Origin: Nemertoderma westbladi
Lineage: Eukaryota; Xenacoelomorpha; Nemertodermatida; Nemertodermatidae
Length of the DNA: 42,053 nucleotides
NCBI GenBank assembly: GCA_032718475.1
Contig: JAUCBJ010001433.1
Location: forward strand, 1 to 42,053
Direction: 5' to 3'
Numbering within the stretch: the first letter of the stretch is position 1; the number at the start of each line of letters is the position of its first letter. Positions 1-9,067 of this stretch are shown piece by piece. The notes beneath the pieces were generated by a model that worked only from the letters and a program-made list of their open reading frames with translations, searched no databases and had not been told where the DNA came from. The position numbers and the translations under genes were made by a program.

Positions 1-101
1 TATTTTTATTTTATTTTATTTGTGTGGGAAGGGCGTCTCGCCCTCAATCCCACCCCCCTCAGTCCAAAACTTGGACGACTAAACTCCACTCTAACTCCGC
101 T
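1..101 (-). other. 3' noncoding tail of the BEL/Pao element
   Basis: This is the sequence after the polyprotein stop codon. On the sense strand it contains a purine-rich block at about 60-47 (GAGGGGGGTGGGA) that could be the polypurine tract priming plus-strand synthesis. The bases after it do not start with the TGTTAG expected from the candidate 5' LTR, so either the tract lies farther left or the LTR start is misplaced. The last 30 bases are a T/A-rich low-complexity run. Confidence 0.5.
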
Positions 102-3100
102 CTAAGGTGCTCCTTCTAAGAGACAGCATTTACCTACCGCTCTCCTGTAGGTTTTTCTGTCCTTCGCACCTATCTTTCCACCTATCCGCACTTCTACCGA
201 TCGGACTCTTCCGTCCTCGTCGGAGTAGGTGCCTACAACTCTCGCCAACCGCCATTGGTTGTTGATGATAGTATCATCCGTGACGATTACGAGATCTCCC
301 TCTCTTAACTCCCTGTTTGGCTTCCTCCACTTGCTTCGCTTATGGAGCGTGGGTAGGTATTCTTCTACCCACCTCCTCCAATACTCTGCGCTTATTGCTT
401 TAGCGACTTTCCAACTCTGGCGGGAATGTATGTCATCTGGGTCTACACCCCGCATATCGATGGTCGCTGGCCTTTCCATTAGAAAAAGGCTAGGCGTCAA
501 CACGTCTAATGACTCAGGGTCATCATTCTCCGGATATAGCGGTCTGCTATTAATGATCCCCTCGCACTTCGCAAGTACTGTTCGTAAAACGTCCTCATTG
601 ACCATGTGGGTGTTCATTAACTTCGTCATTAGACGCTTTGAACTGCCCACCAATCTCTCGACGCATCCTAGTGTATGTGGTGCATACGGCGTCCTTCTCT
701 CCCACTTTACTTGTCGTCTTCTCATGGCCGCCCTGACTTCTTCTCCTTCTAAGATGTCCAAGGCCTCTGCCATCTCACTCTCTGCGCCCACAAAGTTGGT
801 GCCGTTGTCGCTATATATCACTGCGATCGTCCCACCTTTGCGGTCCCTAAACCTTTCTAAGGCGTTAATGAACGCTGATGCGGTTGCATCTTGGGCGAGT
901 TCTATCCCCACCGCCCGCGTATTGTTGCATACGAAGATAATGCCGTAACGTTTCTCCGTGTGTCGCATCACTTTGATCTTTATCGGCCCGAACATGTCCA
1001 CACCGCAATGCGTAAATGGCGGGTCGTGCTGTCTTACCCTACTCGCCGGTAGTGGCGCCATCTCCTGTACGGCTCTTTCCTTCTTCGCTCGTCGGCAGGT
1101 CTGGCACTGCCCCACTACCACTTTAACCTTCTTCCTTAGTTGTTTGACCCAATAGGTCCTCCTTATCTCTGTGAGGGTTCGGTTGGTGCCCCCATGCAGT
1201 ATCGATTTGTGGGAGTCCCATATGATCTGGTGGACTATAGGCGATCCTGTGGGAATGATGATGGGTTTCGGTGGCACGACTATACTGTTGTTATATCCCA
1301 CCCTAGAATTCATTACTAGGATCCCATCCTCGTTGAGTTGTGGCGACAGCGTAATCAACTCGCTGTCCCGTCGGAGGTGCTGTTGGTTGCCGACACGTTC
1401 CACCTCGTCGCCGTAGTTCTTGCGTTGTTCATAGCGGATCACTGCCTTGGCCGCTCCTTCCAGATCTATGGTTGTCCTGGTCTTCTTGTCCTTGCTGACT
1501 CCCGCAAGGAAATTCCCAAAGGCTCTCCAGTACGCCACTAGTTTCTTGGTCTTATACCAACTAGAACTGTAGCTGAGGAGTTTATCCGTCGGGTTATCGC
1601 ACAGTTCCCTTCCTGGTTGCACGTCCCTAATCTCCCTCACCATCTGGGAGTATATCTCTTCTCCCTCCGAATCTCCCTCTCCTTCTGATACTGGTTCCGA
1701 GCCCGGGTCCACCTTCTTCATCGGCGGCCATGCCTCTCTATCGCTCAGAAATTGTGGCCCATGTTGCCACAATACTTCCTTCTTCAGGAAAGTGTGGCGT
1801 TCCACGCCCCTCGACAGCAAGTCCGCTGGGTTCTCATCTGTTGGGCAGTAGTGCCACCTTTCCAGTTCTGTGCTCGCCCTTATTTCGTCCACTCTATTCG
1901 CGACGAATATCGGGTATCTCGTCTTTTCGTTGTGTAGCCAACCAAGCACTACCATGGAGTCCGTCCAGTAGTGTGTCTCCACTATGTTGGGAATTGTATC
2001 CACTAGGTAGGCTGTGGCTCTAACTCCCAGCCTCGCAGCTGTCAATTCTAACTTGGGAACAGATGCTGAATCTGGCGGCGTTGACTTAGCTTTGCTAAAG
2101 GCTAGTCTGGGCTTGTGAGGCCCCTCTCGTTGTACTAAATAGAGTGCCGCTCCGTATGCCTCTAACGACGCGTCGGAGAACATATGTAAGTCCAGATTCG
2201 TCATGTTCCCGTCCGGAAAATACACTCGCGGCATGTTGTATGTTCCCATCCTCTCCAAGTCTCCTGTCCATTTGCTCCACTGTTTCTTGATGTCCTCTGG
2301 TACCTCTACATCCCACTCATCCTTCAATTTATATACTCTCTTGAGTATCTGTTTCCCCGTGACTAGTAGTGGGGATGCTAGGCCTAGGGGATCGTATATC
2401 CTTGCTATATACGATACATAACCCCTCTTCGTATGGGTGTCTGCGCCCTCCTGGCTCAGCTGATACTTCAGTTCGTCTGTTTTCCTATCCCACACGATTC
2501 CCAATGCCTTCTGCTGGGATTCCGTTCTCTTAACCGCCATGTCCTGTCCTTTGGCTGTTGTAGGGTTGTCCATGGTCGATCCTGGTTTCTTGTCTTCTAT
2601 TTCCTTGATAAATTCTTCTGAACTGGATTGGAATTTGGTCAGGTTGAAGCCGGATCCTTTCAGGATGTCGCGAACCTCGCGCCCTGTTTCCAGTATCTCC
2701 TCAACCGTATTTCCAGACTCCATACCGTCGTCTACGTAGAAGCCGCGTCGGATCATATCGACGGCCCTACTGCTGTATCTATCTTCCTTCCCCTTTACCG
2801 TGTCTCTCACTGCCATAGTCGTCGTAAATGAGGACGACTTGGCCCCCATATTTTGTACTACCATCTTATACACTGGTATTACCGGCGGTTCTTCTTCGCC
2901 GTTATACCATAAGAAGCGTTGACTATCGCTATCTTCCTCTGTTACTCGGACTTGGTTGAACATGCCTTCTATGTCACACGTGAAGGCGTGTTTCCCATTC
3001 CGAAACCTAAGTAACACCTCTATGCCCGAATTGTAAATATTTGGGCCTTCCAACAGGTAATCGTTTAAGCATTTTCCGTCGGTCTTTGCCGATGCATCGA

Positions 3101-5297
3101 CTACCATCCTCAGTTTACCTTTCTTTGGGTCTAATGCTACGTGGAGTGGCAGGTAGTATGTCCTGCCCGTATTCGGCTCGTCGACCGGTAACTCCACGGC
3201 CCATCCTTTCTCGACGTACTTCTTAATGGTTTTGTGAATGTACTCGTTCTTCTCGGGGCTCTGTTTTAGTGTTTGTTTCAGCTTGCGGAGTCTCGTGAGT
3301 ACCATCCCTCTATTATCGGGTAGCGGTATCTTCGGTAGTTTCCATACCATTCCTATTGTATACCGCCCCTCATCACACGTCATCGATTCCTCCACGCTTT
3401 GTAGAGCCTGCTTGTCTTCTACCGAGGTCCCGACCCCTGTCTCTTTCAGTCCCTCGAAGTCTTGTCTGAGCAGTCTTTTAAGCTGCTCCTCTGCTCCCTC
3501 GTCACCCATTTCCTGCATTGTTCCCGCGAACATGCATCCTGATGTCTCCGACATCCTGAATGGTATCTTGCTCTTAATTGGACCACTCAGCGTCCACCCG
3601 AATGGCGTTAGTATAGCCACCGGGTCGCTCTGCTTGTCTTCGCCGAAGACCGTTTGCATTCTTTCGTGGGCCATTCCTACTATGATGGATACCTTCCTAA
3701 CGTCCACGTCTGGGATCGAGAAGTCAATGCTGTCCAGGAATTTGTATTGCTCGACCTCGATGTTGGTTGGCCGCCTGGCATTGATGTTAATTGACTCTAT
3801 TACTTGGATGGGGTCGATGGTTGCCCCATAATCGCATCCTGGTGCCACTGCTGCAATTGCGCACCGTCCTGTCCTCATCTCTAGGATCTCGTCCTTGCTA
3901 GAGATGGTTGTCACCGCCATCCTGCTTGGCCTCGTTCTCAACCCTATTTCTTCGGCTACCCATTCCTCAACTAATGTGAAGGCAGCTCCACTATCAACCA
4001 GCATTAGTGTTGTTACTGATCGATTGCCTTCCCCGATCACTCGTACTGGTACTACTCCAAGTAGCACTGTTCCTCTCTTCTTCGCCCCTACTGTGCTCGT
4101 TGCCATCGTCTGGCCTCTCCTTTGGCCAAACTTGACCGGCTTCTCTTGGCATTCCCCGGCCTTGTGTCCACTCTTTACACATCGCGAGCAGATTTTATTG
4201 CTCGACGCGTAATCTATCTGGTCTTGCCTCGGTAGCGCCTGCCAGTACCTGCAGTTCATGGTTTTATGAAGCGCATTTGCGTGTAACTGGCATTTGCTCT
4301 TTGGGTCGTAGCCCTCTTTATACAATGCGTTGCGTATCGCAGTTATATTTGTACCAAAGTCCCTACTATTCTTATTGACTGGATTTGGCCTACTGGACGT
4401 ACTGGGGTTATGTTTATTCATGTTGTTATTGTTCCCCTGTCCGTCCCTTGATGTTGTCTTATCTTCGCTTGTCTGTGGACTTGCAGTCCCCTGCGTCGCT
4501 GCGTATGGCAATGATTGTCTGAGCCTCGGCAATGCGTTTGATGTATTGTGCTCTGGTTTGGGCCTGTAGTGATCTGTCTTTGGTCCCTTTCCCAGGCTAT
4601 CTTCACTATAGACTGGGTCCGTTATTAGTTCAGCCTCGTAATTTAAGAAGTTTGACATTTCTTCTAAACCCGGTTCCGCACCCTTCTTGTCTCGAGTGGA
4701 GAAAGCGATCTTCCTCCACTTGTTGCGCAGCCAGCTCGGTAGTGCCTGCGCTATCGTGGTGATGTTATTGGACGCGTTGAGCTCGTATGGCGTGTCTAGC
4801 GTCTTCAGCACGATCAGCGCCTTCTCGACTTTGTTAGCAAACGTCTTAATGCTAACGGGATTATCCTGTAGGCCACCCGATGTTATGCCTCTCAGCGTTT
4901 GCCTGATGATCTTGGCCGGGTGCCCGTATTCCCTATCCAGTGCCCGCCATGCTGTCGTGAAGCCGCCCTCTATTCCCTGATATTGCCTCACGATGTCGTA
5001 CGCTGGGCCTCCCGTGTACACTTGTAGATACTTTAGGCACTCCGCCTGCGTCAAGTTTTTTGTTAGTATTTCGTTACTATACATTCGCCGAAACTGTAAG
5101 TATTCTTCCGGCCTGCTCCCATCGAATTTGAACGGTTCCACGGGTGGTAATTCGATCCTCGTTTTCAACGCATCGATCAACGTGGCCATCCCCATTGCCT
5201 GCGCTTCTAATGGATTCGACGGGTGCTGTATAGTTTCCCCTGTCTGGTGCGGTTCGTCCGTCCTATTTCTTGATCTTCTCTGACTCGGATATGTCAT
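102..5297 (-). CDS. BEL/Pao gag-pol polyprotein (gag, protease, RT, RNase H, integrase)
   Basis: An uninterrupted 1731-residue frame. From N to C terminus: DUF1759-type gag (about 55-230); an Asn-rich linker (about 288-310); a Cys/His cluster at 336-349 and a CCHC zinc knuckle (C370, C373, H378, C383); a retropepsin-like DUF1758 protease with D-S-G-A (D435); reverse transcriptase (about 715-860) with first Asp in CDIEGMF (D775) and the YVDD box (854-857); RNase H (FSDAS, D1042; TDS, D1113); integrase zinc-binding domain (H1363, H1368, C1398, C1401); integrase core D1434, D1497, E1547; and a C-terminal DUF5641 (about 1620-1731). Every catalytic residue I looked for is present, so this part looks active. 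The frame is open upstream of the Met to 5456, overlapping the preceding frame, so the Met at 5297 is probably internal to a longer polyprotein. Confidence 0.95.
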   Translation of the reverse strand: MTYPSQRRSRNRTDEPHQTGETIQHPSNPLEAQAMGMATLIDALKTRIELPPVEPFKFDGSRPEEYLQFRRMYSNEILTKNLTQAECLKYLQVYTGGPAYDIVRQYQGIEGGFTTAWRALDREYGHPAKIIRQTLRGITSGGLQDNPVSIKTFANKVEKALIVLKTLDTPYELNASNNITTIAQALPSWLRNKWRKIAFSTRDKKGAEPGLEEMSNFLNYEAELITDPVYSEDSLGKGPKTDHYRPKPEHNTSNALPRLRQSLPYAATQGTASPQTSEDKTTSRDGQGNNNNMNKHNPSTSSRPNPVNKNSRDFGTNITAIRNALYKEGYDPKSKCQLHANALHKTMNCRYWQALPRQDQIDYASSNKICSRCVKSGHKAGECQEKPVKFGQRRGQTMATSTVGAKKRGTVLLGVVPVRVIGEGNRSVTTLMLVDSGAAFTLVEEWVAEEIGLRTRPSRMAVTTISSKDEILEMRTGRCAIAAVAPGCDYGATIDPIQVIESININARRPTNIEVEQYKFLDSIDFSIPDVDVRKVSIIVGMAHERMQTVFGEDKQSDPVAILTPFGWTLSGPIKSKIPFRMSETSGCMFAGTMQEMGDEGAEEQLKRLLRQDFEGLKETGVGTSVEDKQALQSVEESMTCDEGRYTIGMVWKLPKIPLPDNRGMVLTRLRKLKQTLKQSPEKNEYIHKTIKKYVEKGWAVELPVDEPNTGRTYYLPLHVALDPKKGKLRMVVDASAKTDGKCLNDYLLEGPNIYNSGIEVLLRFRNGKHAFTCDIEGMFNQVRVTEEDSDSQRFLWYNGEEEPPVIPVYKMVVQNMGAKSSSFTTTMAVRDTVKGKEDRYSSRAVDMIRRGFYVDDGMESGNTVEEILETGREVRDILKGSGFNLTKFQSSSEEFIKEIEDKKPGSTMDNPTTAKGQDMAVKRTESQQKALGIVWDRKTDELKYQLSQEGADTHTKRGYVSYIARIYDPLGLASPLLVTGKQILKRVYKLKDEWDVEVPEDIKKQWSKWTGDLERMGTYNMPRVYFPDGNMTNLDLHMFSDASLEAYGAALYLVQREGPHKPRLAFSKAKSTPPDSASVPKLELTAARLGVRATAYLVDTIPNIVETHYWTDSMVVLGWLHNEKTRYPIFVANRVDEIRASTELERWHYCPTDENPADLLSRGVERHTFLKKEVLWQHGPQFLSDREAWPPMKKVDPGSEPVSEGEGDSEGEEIYSQMVREIRDVQPGRELCDNPTDKLLSYSSSWYKTKKLVAYWRAFGNFLAGVSKDKKTRTTIDLEGAAKAVIRYEQRKNYGDEVERVGNQQHLRRDSELITLSPQLNEDGILVMNSRVGYNNSIVVPPKPIIIPTGSPIVHQIIWDSHKSILHGGTNRTLTEIRRTYWVKQLRKKVKVVVGQCQTCRRAKKERAVQEMAPLPASRVRQHDPPFTHCGVDMFGPIKIKVMRHTEKRYGIIFVCNNTRAVGIELAQDATASAFINALERFRDRKGGTIAVIYSDNGTNFVGAESEMAEALDILEGEEVRAAMRRRQVKWERRTPYAPHTLGCVERLVGSSKRLMTKLMNTHMVNEDVLRTVLAKCEGIINSRPLYPENDDPESLDVLTPSLFLMERPATIDMRGVDPDDIHSRQSWKVAKAISAEYWRRWVEEYLPTLHKRSKWRKPNRELREGDLVIVTDDTIINNQWRLARVVGTYSDEDGRVRSVEVRIGGKIGAKDRKTYRRAVGKCCLLEGAP

Positions 5298-5409
5298 CGG
5301 GGGTAGCGGCCCCCTCCATATGTCTGTATCACACGACCTGTTTTCATCTAGGGGTCTCGTTGTTCTTGTTCCTGTCGGGGTATATTGTTGATATTGTGAT
5401 GGGGGAATG

Positions 5410-6306
5410 TCACCCTGTCCCCCCCCCCACCGGTATGTCTGGTACTGGGGTTGATGTTAATATGTTGGGGCCCATACACCTATCCGCAATAATTCCCCTC
5501 TCCCCTGGGTATATGTTATATCCCTGCATGCTGTAGTCATACTGCTGTGCTGGTACCGGTATAGGTCTATCAGCTTCTGGCCTACCCGCCGGTATGTATT
5601 CCGCGACTTCCGGGTTTAATTCCGTCGTTCGCGCTATCCTATCGCCTATATAGCCTCTCTCAGTATGGCCTATGGTATGTGCAGTAAGGCCTACAGTATG
5701 TCCTACAGTCTGCATGCGTCTCTCGGGATCGAAGTTTATTCTTCTCGAATGATCCTCCCCGCGGCTACCGTACTCTCGATCGATAGGTCTATTCCGTCGG
5801 AAAGTTTCTCTTCGATCCCCCTCTCTTCTGTCCTCATCTTCGTACCGGTACATCGTGTACCCCTCTCTCGGCGCGTAATGCATCTCACCGGGTCGCATCT
5901 CTCCGGGGCGACGGCAATCTCCCGGAGTCCGACCCCACTGACTCTCCGTTCCCATCTCGACTACCGACGGCTCGCTGTCCGTCCTCGCTCTTCTATCGTT
6001 TGCGGCGATACTTCTACTACTGTCTTCCCTTCTTCTCCTATCAGTGGGATATTCCCGCTCGCGAGATCTCTCGTCGACCTCCCGGTTAAACCCCACTGTT
6101 CTTCTTCCCTCCTCTGATTGGGCTCGACGCTCCGTCTGCCCTCTCGCGACGTCAACCTGTCTCTCTCTGCTCGGTCGCACGCCGCTGGGGATACTCGCGA
6201 TCCCCCTATTACTTTCCGTCGCCGGTTGTTGCGGTTTACCTATTTTGGCCCTCGCATTATCCGCTGACGGCTGTGGGACACTCCTTGCCCCCCCCCCCTC
6301 TCGCCG
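5410..6306 (-). CDS. BEL/Pao N-terminal extension, third segment (Arg/Glu-rich, frame-separated)
   Basis: This frame is open from 6306 to the stop at 5410. It has no convincing ATG near its start, and a GTG at about 6180 would give 256 residues. The protein is very rich in Arg, Glu, Asp and Pro (many RRRE and DRR stretches), then turns Tyr/Pro/Gly-rich near the end, and looks disordered. No known domain is recognised. Its upstream end overlaps the previous frame across an 11-base G run (6288-6298) and its downstream end overlaps the gag-pol frame across a 10-base G run (5419-5428). This is best read as one segment of a single long polyprotein interrupted at homopolymers, not as a separate gene. 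Confidence 0.65.
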   Translation of the reverse strand, partial: RREGGGARSVPQPSADNARAKIGKPQQPATESNRGIASIPSGVRPSRERQVDVARGQTERRAQSEEGRRTVGFNREVDERSREREYPTDRRRREDSSRSIAANDRRARTDSEPSVVEMGTESQWGRTPGDCRRPGEMRPGEMHYAPREGYTMYRYEDEDRREGDRRETFRRNRPIDREYGSRGEDHSRRINFDPERRMQTVGHTVGLTAHTIGHTERGYIGDRIARTTELNPEVAEYIPAGRPEADRPIPVPAQQYDYSMQGYNIYPGERGIIADRCMGPNILTSTPVPDIPVGGGTG

Positions 6307-6887
6307 CTAACTTTCTGTTGTGGGGTGCTCGTAGCCCCCCCCCCACTCGCTACATCTAACTTCGCTACCTCTCCCCCCGCTATTATATACCTCTCTATAT
6401 TATATACCTCTGCTCCTTGTCTACTAACTACGTGGCCTACCAGGCCCTCTGCTCCCTGGTTATGTAGGCCCGACGTGTTTACATTAATAACACCCATGTT
6501 GGAAACGGAATTATTTTGTTCGTTTGGGACAAGGTTATTTATATTATTCTGCACGATATCTGAATTATTTTGTAAATTCGGGCATAGGTCATTATTTAAA
6601 TTATTCGAATTATTTTGCGTAATTGCGTTATCTAGATTATTTTGTAGATTCGAATCTGGGTTATTATTTTGATTATTTGAATTATTTTGCGTAGCTACAT
6701 TAATATTAGAATTATTTCCTACATTAATATTGGGATTATCCTGATTTAAATTTAAATTACTACCACTAGGCAAAGCATTTCCTGTAATAAAGGTTTGATT
6801 AGTGTTGTCCCATACGGTATTATCAATATTAACAACGTCTACTGTACCATTATTATTATTACCCCCCCCCCGCCCGTACGGTCGCAC
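6240..6887 (-). CDS. BEL/Pao N-terminal extension, second segment (Asn/Gln-rich)
   Basis: A 215-residue open frame whose first half is dominated by Asn with Gln, Leu and Ser (repeated QNN, NNS and NLQNN patterns). This is a prion-like low-complexity composition, and no folded domain is recognised. The C-terminal part is Gly/Ser-rich and crosses two G runs: 6335-6344 (10 bases, frame kept) and 6288-6298 (11 bases, frame changes to the next segment). It overlaps the preceding segment by about 50 bases around the 6862-6871 G run. It lies between the coiled-coil segment and the Arg-rich segment and shares their strand and order, so it is most likely part of the same polyprotein. Confidence 0.65.
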   Translation of the reverse strand: MRPYGRGGGNNNNGTVDVVNIDNTVWDNTNQTFITGNALPSGSNLNLNQDNPNINVGNNSNINVATQNNSNNQNNNPDSNLQNNLDNAITQNNSNNLNNDLCPNLQNNSDIVQNNINNLVPNEQNNSVSNMGVINVNTSGLHNQGAEGLVGHVVSRQGAEVYNIERYIIAGGEVAKLDVASGGGATSTPQQKVSGERGGGQGVSHSRQRIMRGPK

Positions 6888-8449
6888 CAGTTTTGGGTCT
6901 GTCGCACGGTCCCTGTCAGTGGGGTGTTAATAAATGTATCTATGACCCCCGGGTCCTCAAAAATACTCGAGCGGGCCCCGCTTTCAGACGGTGTTGCTTG
7001 CACGACTTGCAACTCGTGCGCCCGTCTAATCTCACTTCCTGCAAACTCGCTCTGCAGTCCCTCTATTTTCTTGTTCTCTCTTTCAGCCTCTGTCATTCTC
7101 TTCTCACACTCCTGGATGTCCCGACTGGCCGACTCTATTATGCTCCTAGCGCTCTCCCTTCGTCTCGCCTCGCGCTCCTTGCGTTCCTTTTCCTTTCTCG
7201 CTTCATACTCCTTGCGTTCCGTCTCACGCTCCTTGCGTTCCCTTTCCTCCCTTGCCTCACGTTCCTCGCGTTTCCTTTCCTCTCTCGCCTCACGCTCCTT
7301 GCGTTCCGCCTCACGCTCCTTGCGTTCCCTTTCCTCTCTCGCCTCACGCTCCCTACACTCCCTTTCCTCTATATCATCACACTCCCTTAGGCTTTTCAAA
7401 GCCCTTTCGGCCTTCTCATTTGTTTCTCTAATCAATGCCGCTTCCCTCGCTAACCGCTCTCTCCCCTCCTCTAGCCGTTTCCCCATTTCCCTGTGACCTT
7501 GCTCTGCCATGCTGAGACGGTATGCGGCACCTATTTTCCTCACCGCTCTTTCTTTCGCGGAAGATGTAACAGACTTATCGGTTACGACGGAGTTCCCCCG
7601 CCTTCCTGACCTACTAACTTTCTCCCACTTCCCGGAGCTTTCTCCGACCGACGAGGCCGAATCCTCGGTGTTAACCTCGGATTCGCCCCCTTCGAGTCCC
7701 CTCCAACCCACCGGTTTTACTCCCCGGGCATCGATTAAGTATGGCCCTATGTACACTGACGCTATGCTAGGTCCCATACTCCCACACTCCCATAGTTCAA
7801 ACAGTTCGCCTGCAATTCCCTTTGCTCTCTCCCCGGCTAGTTCTCTCTGCCCAAAACGTATCAGGTAATTTAAGTGTCTATCCGACTCACCTAGTCGCTT
7901 TCTCAGTCTCACCTCGTCTACCTTCGCCCCTTCCTTCTTGGCGTCGTTTATCAGCTTCCGGGTCGCGTTGTAGGCCCGTCGAAGTCGCTCAGAAACCCCG
8001 ACGTCCTCGTCGCCGACCTCTCCTCCGTCCCTCCGGGTTCGACGTCGTACCGGCGGCTCCACCGTCGCCGTTCCGGTGGGCCGTCCGTCGCCCTCGGCCT
8101 GTAGCTGGCCGGCGACATCGGTACCAATCTCTCCTCCGTCTCTTCGCGTCCGGCGTCGCACCGTCGGCCCCACCGGTTCGGTGGGCCGCTCGTCGCCCTC
8201 GGCCGGTAGCTGGCCGGCGACATCGGCGCGCCGTCCTCCGTCCCGTGTCGACTCATCTCCTTCTCCTTCCGTCTCGCTCTCTTTCTCTCTTGGCTCGACT
8301 TCGGGTTCCAGGCCCTCCTCGTCCTGTGCTTCCGGTTCGCCCGTTATCGATGGCTCCGGCGTCGTGGGCCTGTATCGTTTGGTCGCGGCCTCGCGGATCG
8401 TTAGGTCTTCGTCCGGGGTCCGCGGTGGTGTCTCGCCCGACTCACTCAT
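6839..8449 (-). CDS. BEL/Pao N-terminal extension, first segment (coiled coil)
   Basis: A 536-residue frame starting at an ATG about 127 bases after the candidate primer-binding region, which makes it the likely start of the whole polyprotein. Residues 1-70 are acidic and Pro-rich. Residues 75-109 and 110-146 are a tandem duplication (each with DVAGQL, AEGD, RPT, then VRRRTRRDGGE). Residues 150-250 look folded (LIRFGQREL, FELWECG) but I do not recognise the fold. Residues 313-475 are strongly helical, with an almost pure Glu/Arg/Lys stretch at 361-432 that suits a coiled coil or single alpha helix. The frame ends right after a 10-base G run (6862-6871), where it overlaps the next segment. BEL/Pao gag normally starts near DUF1759, so this is extra material. 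Confidence 0.75.
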   Translation of the reverse strand: MSESGETPPRTPDEDLTIREAATKRYRPTTPEPSITGEPEAQDEEGLEPEVEPREKESETEGEGDESTRDGGRRADVAGQLPAEGDERPTEPVGPTVRRRTRRDGGEIGTDVAGQLQAEGDGRPTGTATVEPPVRRRTRRDGGEVGDEDVGVSERLRRAYNATRKLINDAKKEGAKVDEVRLRKRLGESDRHLNYLIRFGQRELAGERAKGIAGELFELWECGSMGPSIASVYIGPYLIDARGVKPVGWRGLEGGESEVNTEDSASSVGESSGKWEKVSRSGRRGNSVVTDKSVTSSAKERAVRKIGAAYRLSMAEQGHREMGKRLEEGRERLAREAALIRETNEKAERALKSLRECDDIEERECREREAREERERKEREAERKEREAREERKREEREAREERERKERETERKEYEARKEKERKEREARRRESARSIIESASRDIQECEKRMTEAERENKKIEGLQSEFAGSEIRRAHELQVVQATPSESGARSSIFEDPGVIDTFINTPLTGTVRQTQNWCDRTGGGGVIIIMVQ

Positions 8450-8594
8450 CTCGTCTGGTGGCTGATGGTTCGGCTAGCTAGGGTGGAGTTCTTTGTGTTT
8501 AACTGGGGCGGCAGCTCGTCTTTAGTTACTGTGACGGGATCCAGGAGGGATCCCGATTTATCCGATGTGGTATTTAGTCCACGCGTCCCCGCCG
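8450..8594 (-). promoter_or_regulatory. BEL/Pao leader with candidate primer-binding site
   Basis: This short stretch lies between the candidate LTR end and the first ATG. The sense sequence just after the LTR end reads CGGCGGGGACGCGTGG (8594-8579). It is GC-rich and starts near an LTR terminal CA, as tRNA primer-binding sites do, but I cannot name the tRNA. An alternative primer site is GGCGCC near 8870, which would imply a much shorter LTR. Confidence 0.4.
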
Positions 8595-9067
8595 TGTATA
8601 AGAGTGAAATAAAGATAACTGAGTTCTGAAGTTCGGTGTATAATAATAGGTTATAGGATATAGATATATTGTGAATTATACGGTAGGCGGGATACGGTAA
8701 CTAAAGTCCCGTGATCCCCTAACTAAACTAATTGACTGTACCCTACGCTAGCACTGCTGCACTGAGATAACTGAATCACTGATTAATAGGTTATTGGTTA
8801 TATTGCACGGTGGCCTTACTGCTACTCAATCGATGCCATTCCCCCCCCTGATTGGTTAGTACCCTTGTTGGCGCCCCGTGGAGTATTCCCGTTCACTCCA
8901 CCTGTTCTCCCTGGGTTAGGGGTTTGGCCCCTGACCCTCTATTGTGTGCTTCCTTCCCACTCTTATTGGGATGGCACGAGTTGGTTAATTGCCCAATCTC
9001 GTGGCTCCCAATATTGCTTATCGGCTTATAACTTTATGGGGTGTTGGCGGGATTGAATAAGCTAACA
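8595..9067 (-). repeat. Candidate 5' LTR of the BEL/Pao element
   Basis: Read on the minus strand this segment begins TGTTAGC at 9067 and ends TTATACA at 8595, giving the TGT...ACA termini typical of LTRs and a usual length (473 bp). The outer end coincides exactly with the point where LINE homology stops (sense CATTGGTT is shared with the copy at 41307). The second LTR is not in the window, so the call cannot be confirmed by self-comparison. Confidence 0.55.

Larger units (their letters stand above)
1..9067 (-). mobile_element. BEL/Pao LTR retrotransposon, 3' LTR outside window
   Basis: The minus strand carries, in order, a candidate 5' LTR (9067-8595), a primer-binding region (8594-8577), a short leader, about 8.35 kb of nearly continuous coding sequence (8449-102), and the start of the 3' noncoding part. 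Domain order in the coding part is gag, protease, RT, RNase H, integrase, DUF5641, which is diagnostic for BEL/Pao (RT before integrase, DUF1759 gag, Pao-type protease). The right end abuts LINE sequence in mid-ORF, which implies insertion into an older LINE. The only breaks seen in the coding part are three frame changes at G runs, so the copy is young. The right boundary is inferred from the LINE homology break; the left boundary is beyond base 1. Confidence 0.9.

Noticed and set aside
229-8481. Plus-strand frames opposite the BEL/Pao polyprotein
   Set aside because: They are shadows of the minus-strand coding sequence, with no known domains, and the minus strand has all catalytic motifs.
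8868-8881. GGCGCC block as the primer-binding site
   Set aside because: It would give an LTR of only about 190 bp and a 420-base leader; the site at 8577-8594 gives TGT...ACA ends and a usual size. It is not fully excluded.
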